Assembly: GCF_963675395.1 (NCBI RefSeq)
Contig: NZ_OY776222.1
Location: 930,001 to 994,000, forward strand
Direction of reading: 5' to 3'
DNA length: 64,000 bases
Origin: an uncultured Vibrio sp.
GTDB taxonomy: Bacteria; Pseudomonadota; Gammaproteobacteria; Enterobacterales; Vibrionaceae
The notes beneath the pieces are model-generated. The model made no database searches. It saw only the letters and a list, made by a program, of their open reading frames with translations, and was not told the DNA's origin. The position numbers were made by a program, and so were the translations under genes. Shown one piece after another: positions 27,419 to 38,492 of this stretch. Positions within the stretch are counted from its first letter, which is position 1, and every line of letters begins with the position of its first letter.

Positions 27419-27693
27419 ACATCCATCTCCAAGTTAATTTTTGTCAATAATAGGGTCTGGATGGTAAAGAAAACTGAGACAAATCAATTTCATGGGAAAG
27501 TTGTTCGGGTACTTATTTATCTTGGGTGTCTTGGCAGGTTCTGGCTGCAAACGTATTGAGAATAAACTCATTAAAGTAATAAAAATCATAAAATTCATCA
27601 GTGCGATATGGGTCAAGTTTTGTTGTGTTCGCCTCAATAATTCGCACAGATTTACGGTAAGCTCTCGTCTAGGCAACCTTTAGGAACTCTCAC

Positions 27694-29268
27694 GTGTCGC
27701 TCACCTCTTTTACCTTCACCAAGCAACTGGCCGCTTTACTAAGTGGAGTGATGCTATTTGTCATGCTGAGTTGGTGGAGTTATAGCGCGTATCAACTAGA
27801 TGAAATCCTTACACAGCAGATCAGTTTGCGCGCACAAGTTCAATCGCAACAGTTATCTCAGTTACCCAGTCTTGTCGCTGCCGTTGCGTCTGGTAAAGCG
27901 TCGTCCGTTTCAGAGATTATTACAGCAGTTCAAGCGGTGAGTGATGCGGACTTCATTACCGTTAGCGATAAAAACGGTATCAGGCTGGCACACCCGGTTG
28001 AAGAACGCATTGGCCTGCATGTTACTGGCGGCGATATTGAAAGAGCATTAACTACAGGTGAGTCTTACCTGTCGTACGGTATCGGCTCTTTAGGCCCTTC
28101 TATTCGTTATATCTCGCCAATCTTGTCTGACGATGGCAACGTAATTGGCATGATCAAAGTCGGATACCTTATTGATACGGTCGATCTATGGACTAGCGAA
28201 CGGCTGTTACCTTTGTTTGTGTTCGGGCTTGGTGCTGTTGGTATCTGTATTTGGTTGTCCTGGAAGTTCTCACACTATGTCAGAAAACAGATGCAGGAGA
28301 TGGAACCCTGGCAGCTTAAGCAGGCATTAAAGACATATCAAGGGGTTTTGGAAGCCACTTATGAAGGGTTAGTCGCGATAAACTCAAAAGGTCATTTATA
28401 CCTGATTAATGATTCGGCTCGTTCAATGTTGAATTATAGCCAAGAACATGGAGATGAATTTATCGATGGTGTGGATAATCCAACCAGTTTCTCTCTGGCT
28501 GGGGACGACTACATCAATGGTTTAATTCGCGTGAATGGCAAAAACTTGGTGGTGAACCGAGTAACGCTGCGTACCTCTAGCGGAGAGCCTTATGGTGCCG
28601 TGTTTAGTTTGCGAGATCAAAATGAGATGCATGTACTCTCAGAGAAAATCAGTCAGGTAAATCAGTACATGGAGAACATGAGAGTGACTCGGCACGAATA
28701 CCAAAATAAACTCTCGACGATTTCAGGCTTACTGCAGATGGGGGCCTACGAAAAAGCATTAGCGGTTTGTTTGTCGCAAGCAAAAGCCAGCCAGTCACAG
28801 CTGGATTCATTAAATGCTCTTAATGACCGTCCTGCGTTATCTGCATTGATTTTGGCTAAGGCCAGTAAAGCAAATGAACTCGGTGTTGCCTTTAGCATTG
28901 ATTGCCAAAGTAATTTGAGTCGGCTCTCTAAGCGATTATCGGAAGAGCAGTTGTGTGGGTTAATAGGCAACCTGGCACAAAACTCATTAGATGCCGTGAA
29001 AGGAAAAGAGGATGGTCGTGTTGATATCCATATCTCAGAATCCGTGAGTGAGTACACTATACAGGTCGTCAATAATGGGCCAATGATTGAATGTGAACTC
29101 GATAGCCTGTGCGAGTTGGGATTTACCAGCAAACCAAGCAATTCCGAACACGGCGTAGGTATGCATATTGTTCGCTCCGTAGTTGAGCAAGGTCTCGGCC
29201 ATATGGAACTCGATAGCGACGAGTTAGAAACCGCATTCACGGTGTATTTTTCTAAGGAGATGGCATGA
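27694..29268 (+). CDS. DcuS/CitA-type sensor histidine kinase
   Basis: 524 residues: transmembrane helix (about 14-34), periplasmic PDC/Cache sensor (about 35-170) with features of citrate/C4-dicarboxylate sensors (SLGPSIRYISPI, GNVIGMIKVGYLID), second helix (about 173-192), cytoplasmic PAS (GVLEATYEGLVAINSKGHLY), a Spo0B-like dimerisation helix with the phospho-acceptor in VTRHEYQNKLSTISGLLQMG, and HATPase (GLIGNLAQNSLDAV, HGVGMHIVRS). GTG start with an AGGAACT ribosome site. It overlaps the response regulator by 4 bp and is divergent from a DASS carrier, so it likely senses the dicarboxylate or citrate that carrier imports. Confidence 0.9.
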   Translation: MSLTSFTFTKQLAALLSGVMLFVMLSWWSYSAYQLDEILTQQISLRAQVQSQQLSQLPSLVAAVASGKASSVSEIITAVQAVSDADFITVSDKNGIRLAHPVEERIGLHVTGGDIERALTTGESYLSYGIGSLGPSIRYISPILSDDGNVIGMIKVGYLIDTVDLWTSERLLPLFVFGLGAVGICIWLSWKFSHYVRKQMQEMEPWQLKQALKTYQGVLEATYEGLVAINSKGHLYLINDSARSMLNYSQEHGDEFIDGVDNPTSFSLAGDDYINGLIRVNGKNLVVNRVTLRTSSGEPYGAVFSLRDQNEMHVLSEKISQVNQYMENMRVTRHEYQNKLSTISGLLQMGAYEKALAVCLSQAKASQSQLDSLNALNDRPALSALILAKASKANELGVAFSIDCQSNLSRLSKRLSEEQLCGLIGNLAQNSLDAVKGKEDGRVDIHISESVSEYTIQVVNNGPMIECELDSLCELGFTSKPSNSEHGVGMHIVRSVVEQGLGHMELDSDELETAFTVYFSKEMA

Positions 29269-29957
29269 TAAAAGTTGTGATTGTAGAAGATGATCCGAGT
29301 ATTGCTGAGCTGCATCACTACTTTATAGAGCAAGTTGAACAATATCAGGTGGTTGGAATAGCTGGTAGCGTTCATATCGCCCGCCAATTGGTGGATCGAA
29401 TTCAACCAGACTTAGTCATCGTCGACAATTATCTTCCCGATGGCCTGGGTGTCGATCTGGTCTATCAGTGGCTCACTCATGAACATAAGCCTGAGTGCAT
29501 TTTGGTTACAGCGGCAAATGATGTTGATACCGTCCAAAAAGCTCACCGGTTTGGTGCGTTTGATTACTTGGTCAAACCAATGGATTATTCACGTCTTACG
29601 GAAAGCTTGCAGCGACTTGCAAAAGTGAAAAATCACATGAGTAGTCAAGGCACCTTTCGTCAATCGCAATTAGATGACTTGTTTCATTCTGCTAAGTCGA
29701 ATAGCGTTGAACTAAATCAGGTCGAGCTTGCTGGGCTTGACCCATTTATGTATCGACAAGTTATCGACCTGTTCACGCATATCAATATTGAACTTACTGC
29801 TGCCAACGTATCCGAACAGTTGCCGATCAGTAAAAGTACGGCTCGCCGCTATCTGGATAAAGCGGTCGAGCAAGGTGACTTAGTGGCCTTTCTAGAGCAT
29901 GGTAAGGTAGGGCGTCCAACACGAGTTTATCGCAATAAACACATCTCAAAAATCTAA
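29265..29957 (+). CDS. CitB/DcuR-family response regulator
   Basis: 230 residues: receiver (VEDDPSIAELHH, phospho-acceptor Asp in LVIVDNYLPDG, Lys in YLVKPMDYSRL) and a C-terminal DNA-binding part typical of the CitB subfamily (LTAANVSEQLPISKSTARRYL, then GRPTRVYR). Its start overlaps the stop of the kinase gene (ATGA). Family members (DpiA, DcuR) activate carboxylate transport and fermentation genes; the divergent DASS gene is the obvious target. A terminator follows. Confidence 0.9.
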   Translation: MIKVVIVEDDPSIAELHHYFIEQVEQYQVVGIAGSVHIARQLVDRIQPDLVIVDNYLPDGLGVDLVYQWLTHEHKPECILVTAANDVDTVQKAHRFGAFDYLVKPMDYSRLTESLQRLAKVKNHMSSQGTFRQSQLDDLFHSAKSNSVELNQVELAGLDPFMYRQVIDLFTHINIELTAANVSEQLPISKSTARRYLDKAVEQGDLVAFLEHGKVGRPTRVYRNKHISKI

Positions 29958-29980
29958 CTGAAGCGAATCTTAAGCAAAAT

Positions 29981-30016
29981 AAAGGCTCTTAAAGAAAATT
30001 CGATAAGAGCCTTTGT
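29981..30016. terminator. Bidirectional terminator
   Basis: AAAGGCTCTTA / TAAGAGCCTTT with a 12-nt loop, between the response regulator (plus) and the convergent YbaK-type gene (minus). Confidence 0.82.
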
Positions 30017-30033
30017 CGAGGTTTGGGGGAGCA

Positions 30034-30513
30034 TCAATGTAGAACCTCACTACTGAACCTTAGGTATTTACAGTCGTTCATCAGTTCTTTAAACGACTCT
30101 CTGTCTAGTTTGATCAATGTTTCATGGTCACCCGCTTCTAGATAGACATGATCCAGATTTGCTAATCTTTCATCGCACACCGTTGTCATGTGGTATGGGC
30201 TACCAATTGGTGGTACCGCCCCATGTTCGCAGTCGGTAAAAAGACGATAAACCATGCTCTCTTTAACCAAATGGAAAGAAGCGTTGAACTCATCGTTTAA
30301 TCTCGACAAGCTGATTTTATTATTGGCTGGTAATACTGCCATCATATGATGACCCTCGTGATCTTCAAGGATCACGGCTTTCGCCAAGTTCATCAAAGGT
30401 ATACCTGCTGATACACCACTTTGAAGAGAGCTATGACTGTGGCTGTGATTCACTGTTTGAAAGTGAATATTGTGATCAGTCAGGTATTGATCGAATCGGG
30501 TTGCAATCGTCAT
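30034..30513 (-). CDS. YbaK/ProXp-type aminoacyl-tRNA deacylase domain protein
   Basis: 159 residues of the YbaK/ProX (INS-like) fold, which hydrolyses mischarged aminoacyl-tRNAs such as Cys- or Ala-tRNAPro. Conserved segments: NLAKAVILEDHEGHHMMAVLPANNKISL and the substrate-pocket region HGAVPPIGSPYHM. A strong GGAGG ribosome site precedes the ATG. The specificity class cannot be fixed without alignment. It is monocistronic. Confidence 0.82.
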   Translation of the reverse strand: MTIATRFDQYLTDHNIHFQTVNHSHSHSSLQSGVSAGIPLMNLAKAVILEDHEGHHMMAVLPANNKISLSRLNDEFNASFHLVKESMVYRLFTDCEHGAVPPIGSPYHMTTVCDERLANLDHVYLEAGDHETLIKLDRESFKELMNDCKYLRFSSEVLH

Positions 30514-30665
30514 AAAACCTCCACGTGTATTACACCCTTAAGAGTATAGGAGATAAGTGAAGTCATCGCTTATTTTCTCTCGGTTCAATGACGCTTATCA
30601 GCACCTGTCCTACGCTTACGTTAAAGCCTGCGATTTCGATAGGTAATAACAGAACGGGAGGCAAC

Positions 30666-32213
30666 ATGAGTAAACCAATTATCGCCGACAACAAGCCGAT
30701 CAAAGTCAACTTGAAGGAAGGGGAGGAATATTACTTCTGTCGTTGCGGCCGCTCTAAAAGCCAACCCTATTGTGACGGCTCTCATTCAGGAACGGGCTTG
30801 AAGCCGATGAGCTTTGTCGCCGAAAAAGATGAAGAAGCTTACTTATGTCGCTGCAAACAGACTTCCAACGCTCCTTTTTGTGATGGTACCCATAAGCAAT
30901 TCACCGCAGAACAAGTGGGATACGAAGCCCCTAAAGTGAAAAAAGAGAAAAGTGGAAAACCAGCGGCGGAGCCAACACAAGAAGAGCCCACTTTGGCGTT
31001 CATTCACCAACTGGCGAGAGAAGGGCTATCTAAACTTGGCCATCATGGACCAATGGTAGCAATGGGGGTGCCTAGACATCTATTACCACATTGGGATGCG
31101 ATACAAATTATGGTCGCTCAGATGGCGACGCAACCCCTTATGGAAGATGTACCAGTAGCAACCGAGTTAGTCGTTGGCCCAAAAGCGCGCAAACCCCTCA
31201 AGCTGGCAATTCCTCTATTAGTTTCGGACATGAGCTTTGGCGCGTTATCGGAAGAAGCAAAAATTGCGCTTGCGAAAGGCGCGGAACTCGCCGGCACGGG
31301 GATTTGCTCTGGTGAAGGTGGCATGTTGCTTGAAGAGCAAACCGCAAACTCTCGGTATTTTTATGAACTAGCGAGTGCTCAATTTGGTTACGAAGAATCA
31401 AAATTACATGGCGTACAGGCTTTCCATTTCAAAGGAGGACAAGGCGCGAAAACAGGGACAGGAGGACACCTGCCGGGAAGTAAAAACGTAGGGAGAATAG
31501 CTGAAATACGTGGCATACCTGAAGGAGAACCGGCGATTTCTCCTCCGACATTTAAAAATCTTCATTCCGTCCAAGATTTCAGGAAATTTGCTGACAGAGT
31601 GCGTGCCATTACCGGAGGTATCCCTATCGGCTTTAAGCTCAGCGCCAATCATATTGAGCAAGACATTCAGTTTGCTTTGGATGCCAGTGCGGATTACATC
31701 ATTCTTGATGGTCGTGGCGGCGGTACGGGTTCAGCACCATCCATGTTCCGTGACCACATTAGTGTGCCAACCATCCCTGCTTTAGCACGTGCGCGCAAAT
31801 ACTTGGATGAAAAGGGCGTTAGTGACAATGTCACGCTGATTGTTACTGGCGGATTGAGAGTACCAATGGACTTTGTTAAAGCCTTAGCGTTAGGGGCGGA
31901 TGGTGTCGCTATTGCCAACAGTGCGATGCAATCTATTGGCTGCGTCGCGGCACGTATTTGTAACACCAACAACTGTCCTGCTGGGATTGCTACACAAAAA
32001 CTGGATCTAAGGCAGCGTCTTGATATCGACAAATCCTCCAAACAATTGAAGAACTTTTTTGATGCTTCCGTAGAGCTGATGCAGGTGATGGCCAGAGCAT
32101 GCGGGCACGATGCACTCAGTCAGTTCAACATAAATGATTTAGCTACATGGGACAGGAATATGGCGCAATTATCAGGAATAAAGTATTCGGGAGTCACTGA
32201 CATTTACCCGTGA
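30666..32213 (+). CDS. Double CDGSH iron-sulfur / FMN glutamate synthase-like fusion protein
   Basis: About 515 residues. Two CDGSH (MitoNEET-type) [2Fe-2S] motifs open the protein: FCRCGRSKSQPYCDGSH (about residues 23-39) and YLCRCKQTSNAPFCDGTH (about 60-78). A 30-residue charged linker leads to a GltB2-like FMN domain (LAIPLLVSDMSFGALSEEAK, ILDGRGGGTGSAPS, CNTNNCPAGIATQ). The glutaminase domain of true glutamate synthase is absent, so these proteins are probably FMN oxidoreductases; the reaction is unknown. The frame is open to 30588, but the ATG at 30666 has a GGGAGGC ribosome site. It lies 188 bp upstream of katG on the same strand, suggesting a redox or oxidative-stress link. Confidence 0.85.
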   Translation: MSKPIIADNKPIKVNLKEGEEYYFCRCGRSKSQPYCDGSHSGTGLKPMSFVAEKDEEAYLCRCKQTSNAPFCDGTHKQFTAEQVGYEAPKVKKEKSGKPAAEPTQEEPTLAFIHQLAREGLSKLGHHGPMVAMGVPRHLLPHWDAIQIMVAQMATQPLMEDVPVATELVVGPKARKPLKLAIPLLVSDMSFGALSEEAKIALAKGAELAGTGICSGEGGMLLEEQTANSRYFYELASAQFGYEESKLHGVQAFHFKGGQGAKTGTGGHLPGSKNVGRIAEIRGIPEGEPAISPPTFKNLHSVQDFRKFADRVRAITGGIPIGFKLSANHIEQDIQFALDASADYIILDGRGGGTGSAPSMFRDHISVPTIPALARARKYLDEKGVSDNVTLIVTGGLRVPMDFVKALALGADGVAIANSAMQSIGCVAARICNTNNCPAGIATQKLDLRQRLDIDKSSKQLKNFFDASVELMQVMARACGHDALSQFNINDLATWDRNMAQLSGIKYSGVTDIYP

Positions 32214-32371
32214 TGGGTATTAACTCTAAATGGGCACATGTTTAGTGACGCATACCTATTTCGGAACCAATAAAATATTGACTAAAAAATCATCAGCAAT
32301 TCGTCTTATAGACTACGCTGTTATAAATGAATATTTTCCTGTTCATTTAATCCAGAAAATATTTTTATTAG

Positions 32372-34573
<2,202 letters not shown>

Positions 34574-34612
34574 TGAAGCAAAACAACACTCGTTAACTAT
34601 TAGAAAATAAAC

Positions 34613-34645
34613 CAGGCGGGCATGATGATGTCCGCCTGTTTCTTT
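34613..34645 (+). terminator. Terminator after katG
   Basis: Stem CAGGCGG (34613-34619) / CCGCCTG (34632-34638) followed by TTTCTTT, 40 bp after the katG stop. Confidence 0.8.
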
Positions 34646-34784
34646 CTAACGTGCGTAGGAAAGAACCATCGACTATCTCAACACGAGACAACAATAGCGA
34701 CGTGAATCCGAACCATGCAAAAAGGAAAATTTTCCCAAAAGCAGAGAAGCTTGAGTAATGCCAATTGCTTAACGATTTTAATCG

Positions 34785-34839
34785 CGTCATTCCAGCGAGC
34801 CGCAGCGAGACTAGGAATTTAATAGCAGCGCGCTAAGCC
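34785..34839. repeat. Dispersed extragenic repeat, copy B (left half only)
   Basis: Starts CGTCATTCCAGCGAGCCGCA and runs through GACTAGGAATTTAATAGCAG to CGCGCTAAGC. It matches the left halves of copies A and C, but the right half (TGAATCACGC...GTCGCTGTTCAG) is missing. It is preceded by CTTAACGATTTTA, also found before copy A. Confidence 0.75.
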
Positions 34840-34950
34840 TGTTATCTGGGGTTGAGTGCCTACATATTGCAAACATAGATTACCCGTGACTTTCGCCATG
34901 GTATTTGGCATATGCTAATTACATATTTTTAGATCGTGTAAAGTGCCGCT

Positions 34951-35376
34951 ATGCTAACAGATACTGAACATCTTAAACCTCATCAGTCCCACAATCATTG
35001 TGCCGTGTGCGCACCGATTAGTAATAATCCATACTCTTTAGCCGTCAATTACCAACAGTTGTCGGATAGCTCTATTAGTGGCGAGTTCGATGTGCTGAAC
35101 CGTCATCAAGGTTACACAGGATTGTTGCATGGTGGTATTGCCAGTTCACTGCTCGATGGTGCGATGACCAACTGCCTACTGTCGATGGGTATTGAAGCAC
35201 TAACGGCACAGCTCGATGTCCGTTATCATGCTCCTATCGCTTTAAAAGAGCATGTTAAGATTACCGCGCATTGTGAAAAGGATAAACGTGGCGTTTATCA
35301 GTTAGTCGCTCAGCTTAGCGTCGATGAAGAAATCAGAGTGAGTGCGACAGGAAAATTTATTCGCCCTAAAACATAG
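34951..35376 (+). CDS. PaaI-type hotdog thioesterase
   Basis: 141 residues with the hotdog fold: HNHCAVCAP near the N-terminus, GYTGLLHGGIASSLLDGAMTN with the HGG catalytic loop, and LDVRYHAPI typical of the PaaI/YbgC-like acyl-CoA thioesterases. The substrate acyl group is unknown. It begins a short run of small plus-strand genes (thioesterase, MazG-like, DUF2999-like), separated by 43 and 122 bp. Confidence 0.83.
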   Translation: MLTDTEHLKPHQSHNHCAVCAPISNNPYSLAVNYQQLSDSSISGEFDVLNRHQGYTGLLHGGIASSLLDGAMTNCLLSMGIEALTAQLDVRYHAPIALKEHVKITAHCEKDKRGVYQLVAQLSVDEEIRVSATGKFIRPKT

Positions 35377-35419
35377 CTAACCGTATACTCGTGCCTGATG
35401 ACTATTCCATGGAGGGAAT

Positions 35420-35806
35420 ATGAAAGAATTTGATGAATTACTCTCAATCGCGACTCGAAAGTCAGAGTTTGATCTGACCAATACTTGGTTTAAAGGTGTC
35501 GAGACTTATCTGGTTGCTATCGGAAAAGAAGTCGAAGAAGTACGAGAAGAAATAGCGGAAGACCGTCTCTGTTATCTGGAAGATGAACTTGGTGATGTAC
35601 TCTGGAACTACCTCAACGTGCTAAAAGCTCTGGAAAGAGAGAAGGGCATTGACCCTAAAAAAGTTCTGGAAAGGGCTTGTAAGAAATACGAACAACGAGT
35701 GTCTGCCATCGAGTCAGGTACGAGTTGGGAAGCCGTAAAATCTGAACAGAAACAAGCGTTGAGCGTGGAATTGGCTACACAGTTGGATGAGAGAAAACAA
35801 GCCTAG
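35420..35806 (+). CDS. MazG-like nucleotide pyrophosphohydrolase
   Basis: 128 residues, all-alpha NTP-PPase superfamily. Metal-binding acidic motif EVEEVREE followed about 18 residues later by EDELGDVLWN is the ExxE...ExxD signature of MazG and dUTPase-2 enzymes. It likely hydrolyses a non-canonical (d)NTP to the monophosphate. Ribosome site GGAGGG 6 bp before the ATG. Confidence 0.85.
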   Translation: MKEFDELLSIATRKSEFDLTNTWFKGVETYLVAIGKEVEEVREEIAEDRLCYLEDELGDVLWNYLNVLKALEREKGIDPKKVLERACKKYEQRVSAIESGTSWEAVKSEQKQALSVELATQLDERKQA

Positions 35807-35928
35807 TACCACTCGACTGTGGTGGAGTTAGCAATATGCTGCATAAACTGCGGCACGTCTTACTATAAACAGACAAAACCAAGTGCTAAACTACGCGTCT
35901 GTTTTACTTAGTGTTTAAAGGTAATTTG

Positions 35929-36180
35929 ATGAACCCGATTCTTGCAATGTTGAAAGAGAACAATATCAGTGATGCTCAAGTTAACGAGCTATTTCAGGCG
36001 TTAACGCAAAATCCTCTTGCGGCAATGGCTACCATCGGTCAGTTGGGTCTCCCTCAGGAGCAACTTCAAGCGCTAATGGCGCAGGTGATGCAAAACCCAG
36101 TGATGATTAAAGAGGCTGTTGAAGAATTAGGTCTGGACTTCTCAAAAGTTGTTGAAGCAAAAGAAAAACTTCAACAATAA
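35929..36180 (+). CDS. Small helical protein, DUF2999-like
   Basis: 83 residues from the ATG at 35929 (ribosome site AAAGG); the frame also extends to 35911. The protein is rich in Gln, Leu and Ala, with repeated helical segments (FQALTQNPLAAMATIGQLGL, LQALMAQVMQNPVMI). It resembles the small DUF2999 family of Vibrio and relatives as I recall it; the function is unknown. A strong terminator follows, so it is a genuine gene. Confidence 0.7.
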   Translation: MNPILAMLKENNISDAQVNELFQALTQNPLAAMATIGQLGLPQEQLQALMAQVMQNPVMIKEAVEELGLDFSKVVEAKEKLQQ

Positions 36181-36198
36181 GTGTAATTTCAAACGGTT

Positions 36199-36242
36199 AA
36201 AAAGCCGCTAGAATATTAGTTTGTTCTAGCGGCTTTATTTTT
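36199..36242. terminator. Bidirectional terminator
   Basis: 13-bp stem AAAGCCGCTAGAA (36201-36213) / TTCTAGCGGCTTT (36224-36236) with flanking A- and T-tracts, between the DUF2999-like gene and the convergent TRAP operon. Confidence 0.9.
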
Positions 36243-36276
36243 AAGCACTTTTTTATTTGCTCGTTATCTAGCACGG

Positions 36277-37662
36277 TTAACCATAGGCAACACTAGGGAA
36301 CCACAACACCAATTGTGGCCATATAACCAGGCAGATTAATGCGATTAACTGGATTGCGATAAACGGAATCACACCGCGATAAATATCTTTCAGTGACACG
36401 CCTTCAGGACAAACACCTTTCAGATAGAACAGAGCAAAACCGACTGGTGGCGTGAGGAAACTGGTTTGCAGCGCCATCGCGACCAGCATAACAAACCATA
36501 CCAGGCTTGGGTTATCCACCACGCCATGACCGTCAAGCTCGATCCCTAAGCTTGCCACGACGGGGGCTAGTAGCGGCAGGGCTATAAGGGTGATTTCTAT
36601 CCAGTCGAGGAAGAATCCAAGCATAAATACGATCAACAGAATAAACGCGATAATACCGTACTGACCGAAAGGTAAGCCGCTTAGGAATGACTCAATCAGT
36701 TCGTCACCGCCTAACTCGCGAAGAACCAAAGCAAAGCAGGATGCGCCTAGGAAGATCATAAATATGTAGGCAGTCGTTCCATATGAAGAGAGCATAACTT
36801 CTTTCAGAACTTTAAGGTTGAGCTTTCTATTATAAGCAGCAAGTAATGTGGCCCCTAAGGCGCCAATACCAGAGGCTTCTGTTGGTGTTGCTATGCCAGC
36901 GAAGATCGAACCTAATACACAGAATATTAGCACGACTGTTGGTGTAATATCTTTGAATACTTGTAAGATGAGTTTCCAGTCGACAGGCTCTACATTTTCT
37001 GGAATCGGCGCTTTGTTAGGTGTCAGTTTGCCAACGGTAAGGATATACATAATGTATAGGCTACCAAGAAGCAGACCCGGCATAATCGCACCCATAAACA
37101 AGTCGCCAACCGATAATCCAAGTTGGTCTGCCATGATAACTAGCATGATGGATGGTGGAAGCAGTATCCCCAAAGTACCTGCTGATGCAACTGTACCAAG
37201 TGCTAGAGGAAGATGGTAACCCTGACGCATCATACTTGGCAGAGACATCACCGTCAGCAAGACGACCGATGCACCAATGATGCCTGTCGAAGCGGCGAGT
37301 ATGATACCAATCGCCATGACAGTAATCGCTAGGCCGCCGTGTACTTTGCCAAACAAGGCTTGCATCGAGGACATAAGCTTCTCGGCAATACCAGACTTGT
37401 CGAGCATGTTGCCCATAAAGATAAACATCGGCAAGGCAACTAATATCCAGTTATCCATTACCTTATAAATACGGTTCACAACGAGACCTAAGGTGGTGTA
37501 ATCAAGCCCGGTAAATGTGTCCAAATAGAGATCGGCAAAATAGCCAATTGCCGCGAAGACAATGCCAATTCCGCCTAGTACGTACGCTACAGGAATACCG
37601 GTAAATAACAACAGGATGAACGAGCCAAACATGGCGATAACAATCCATTCATTCGCTTCCAT
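36277..37662 (-). CDS. dctM: TRAP transporter large permease (DctM)
   Basis: 461 residues, about 12 membrane helices, the DctM subunit of a tripartite ATP-independent periplasmic transporter. Typical segments: MFIFMGNMLDKSGIAEKLM, STGIIGASVVLLTVMSLPSMM, and ATPTEASGIGALGA. It drives sodium-dependent uptake of the solute delivered by DctP. Its start overlaps the end of dctQ by 14 bp. The operon order is dctP-dctQ-dctM on the minus strand. Confidence 0.92.
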   Translation of the reverse strand: MEANEWIVIAMFGSFILLLFTGIPVAYVLGGIGIVFAAIGYFADLYLDTFTGLDYTTLGLVVNRIYKVMDNWILVALPMFIFMGNMLDKSGIAEKLMSSMQALFGKVHGGLAITVMAIGIILAASTGIIGASVVLLTVMSLPSMMRQGYHLPLALGTVASAGTLGILLPPSIMLVIMADQLGLSVGDLFMGAIMPGLLLGSLYIMYILTVGKLTPNKAPIPENVEPVDWKLILQVFKDITPTVVLIFCVLGSIFAGIATPTEASGIGALGATLLAAYNRKLNLKVLKEVMLSSYGTTAYIFMIFLGASCFALVLRELGGDELIESFLSGLPFGQYGIIAFILLIVFMLGFFLDWIEITLIALPLLAPVVASLGIELDGHGVVDNPSLVWFVMLVAMALQTSFLTPPVGFALFYLKGVCPEGVSLKDIYRGVIPFIAIQLIALICLVIWPQLVLWFPSVAYG

Positions 37663-38191
37663 GATCGTCTCCTTTGACTAAAGTATCCATATCGCGTAAA
37701 AATTTCGCCACCATTGAAAGCAATAGCAGGCTAAAGCTTAAAGGGATTACGGCTTTTATCATCCAGCGGTAAGGTAATCCGGAAGGGGCGGCTGAACTCT
37801 CGTTGACTCGCCAAGCTTCATAAGCGAAGTCGTAGGAATGGAGAATGACGATAACAACGAATGGTGCCGCAAGAAACAGAATACCGAGTATGTCGACCAG
37901 GGCTTTTTTGCGAGCGGAGAACTTGTGATAAAACAGGTCAACTCGAACGTGCAAATTGGTCACCTGTGCATACGCGGTTCCGAACATGACTGCTGTGGCA
38001 TAGAGGTGCCATTGCAGTTCTTCAAGCGCAATTTGCCCGTTGGAAAAGACTTTGCGCATTACGACCTGAATGATGATAACCGCTATTAACGCGAGGTTTG
38101 TCCAGGCCAACGCTTTACTCGCGGAAATAACCAGCCTCTCGATTTGAAAATAGAGTGGGACGGTTGGGGAAGAATATAGCACTTTGCTCAT
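37649..38191 (-). CDS. dctQ: TRAP transporter small permease (DctQ)
   Basis: 180 residues with four transmembrane helices, the DctQ layout. VIIIQVVMRKVFSNGQIALEELQWHLYATAVMFGTAYA is the conserved middle, where the ELQWHLY motif is typical of the family. AAGGAG ribosome site before the ATG at 38191. It is separated from dctP by 301 bp containing a dispersed repeat and an 11-bp hairpin. Confidence 0.9.
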   Translation of the reverse strand: MSKVLYSSPTVPLYFQIERLVISASKALAWTNLALIAVIIIQVVMRKVFSNGQIALEELQWHLYATAVMFGTAYAQVTNLHVRVDLFYHKFSARKKALVDILGILFLAAPFVVIVILHSYDFAYEAWRVNESSAAPSGLPYRWMIKAVIPLSFSLLLLSMVAKFLRDMDTLVKGDDHGSE

Positions 38192-38282
38192 GGCGACTCC
38201 TTAGAACGAAAGGACAGCAGTGACATCGCAATGTTAATCACTTAAGATTCTCTCGATCGAAAGATCTACGTTCACTTATTGG

Positions 38283-38417
38283 CGTCATTCCAGCGAGCCT
38301 TAGCGAGACTAGGAATCTAATATCAGCGTGCGGACGCGTTTTAGAAGCCACTCTAGTAACAAAGTACTTTGAGAATAGATTCTGAATCACGCTCCTCCGT
38401 CGCTGTTCAGAATGACG
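38283..38417. repeat. Dispersed extragenic repeat, copy C (complete)
   Basis: About 135 bp bounded by perfect 8-bp terminal inverted repeats CGTCATTC (38283) and GAATGACG (ending 38417). The left arm is CGTCATTCCAGCGAGCCTTA, then GCGAGACTAGGAATCTAAT; the right arm holds GATTCTGAATCACGCTCC and CGTCGCTGTTCAG. It is non-coding and resembles a MITE or REP-like element. Copies A (11818) and B (34785) share its blocks. Confidence 0.8.
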
Positions 38418-38441
38418 GAGTAATTTGGACACTCCGTCATT
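38411..38441. promoter_or_regulatory. 11-bp perfect hairpin between dctP and dctQ
   Basis: AATGACGGAGT (38411-38421) / ACTCCGTCATT (38431-38441) with a 9-nt loop, joined to the end of repeat copy C. It lies 50 bp past the dctP stop in the transcribed direction. Without a clear U-run it may act as an attenuator or a 3'-end stabiliser for dctP mRNA. Confidence 0.6.
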
Positions 38442-38492
38442 ACTGTTACGTGAGTATTTTTCGCAGTGACGCTGGCCTTTTATTAATATCGA

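Noticed and set aside
27492..27683. Plus-strand ORF starting MGKLFGYLFILGVLAGSGC, resembling a lipoprotein signal
   Set aside because: No ribosome site, the rest is low-complexity AT-rich sequence, it overlaps the promoter of the sensor kinase, and it continues into the kinase upstream region without a family match.
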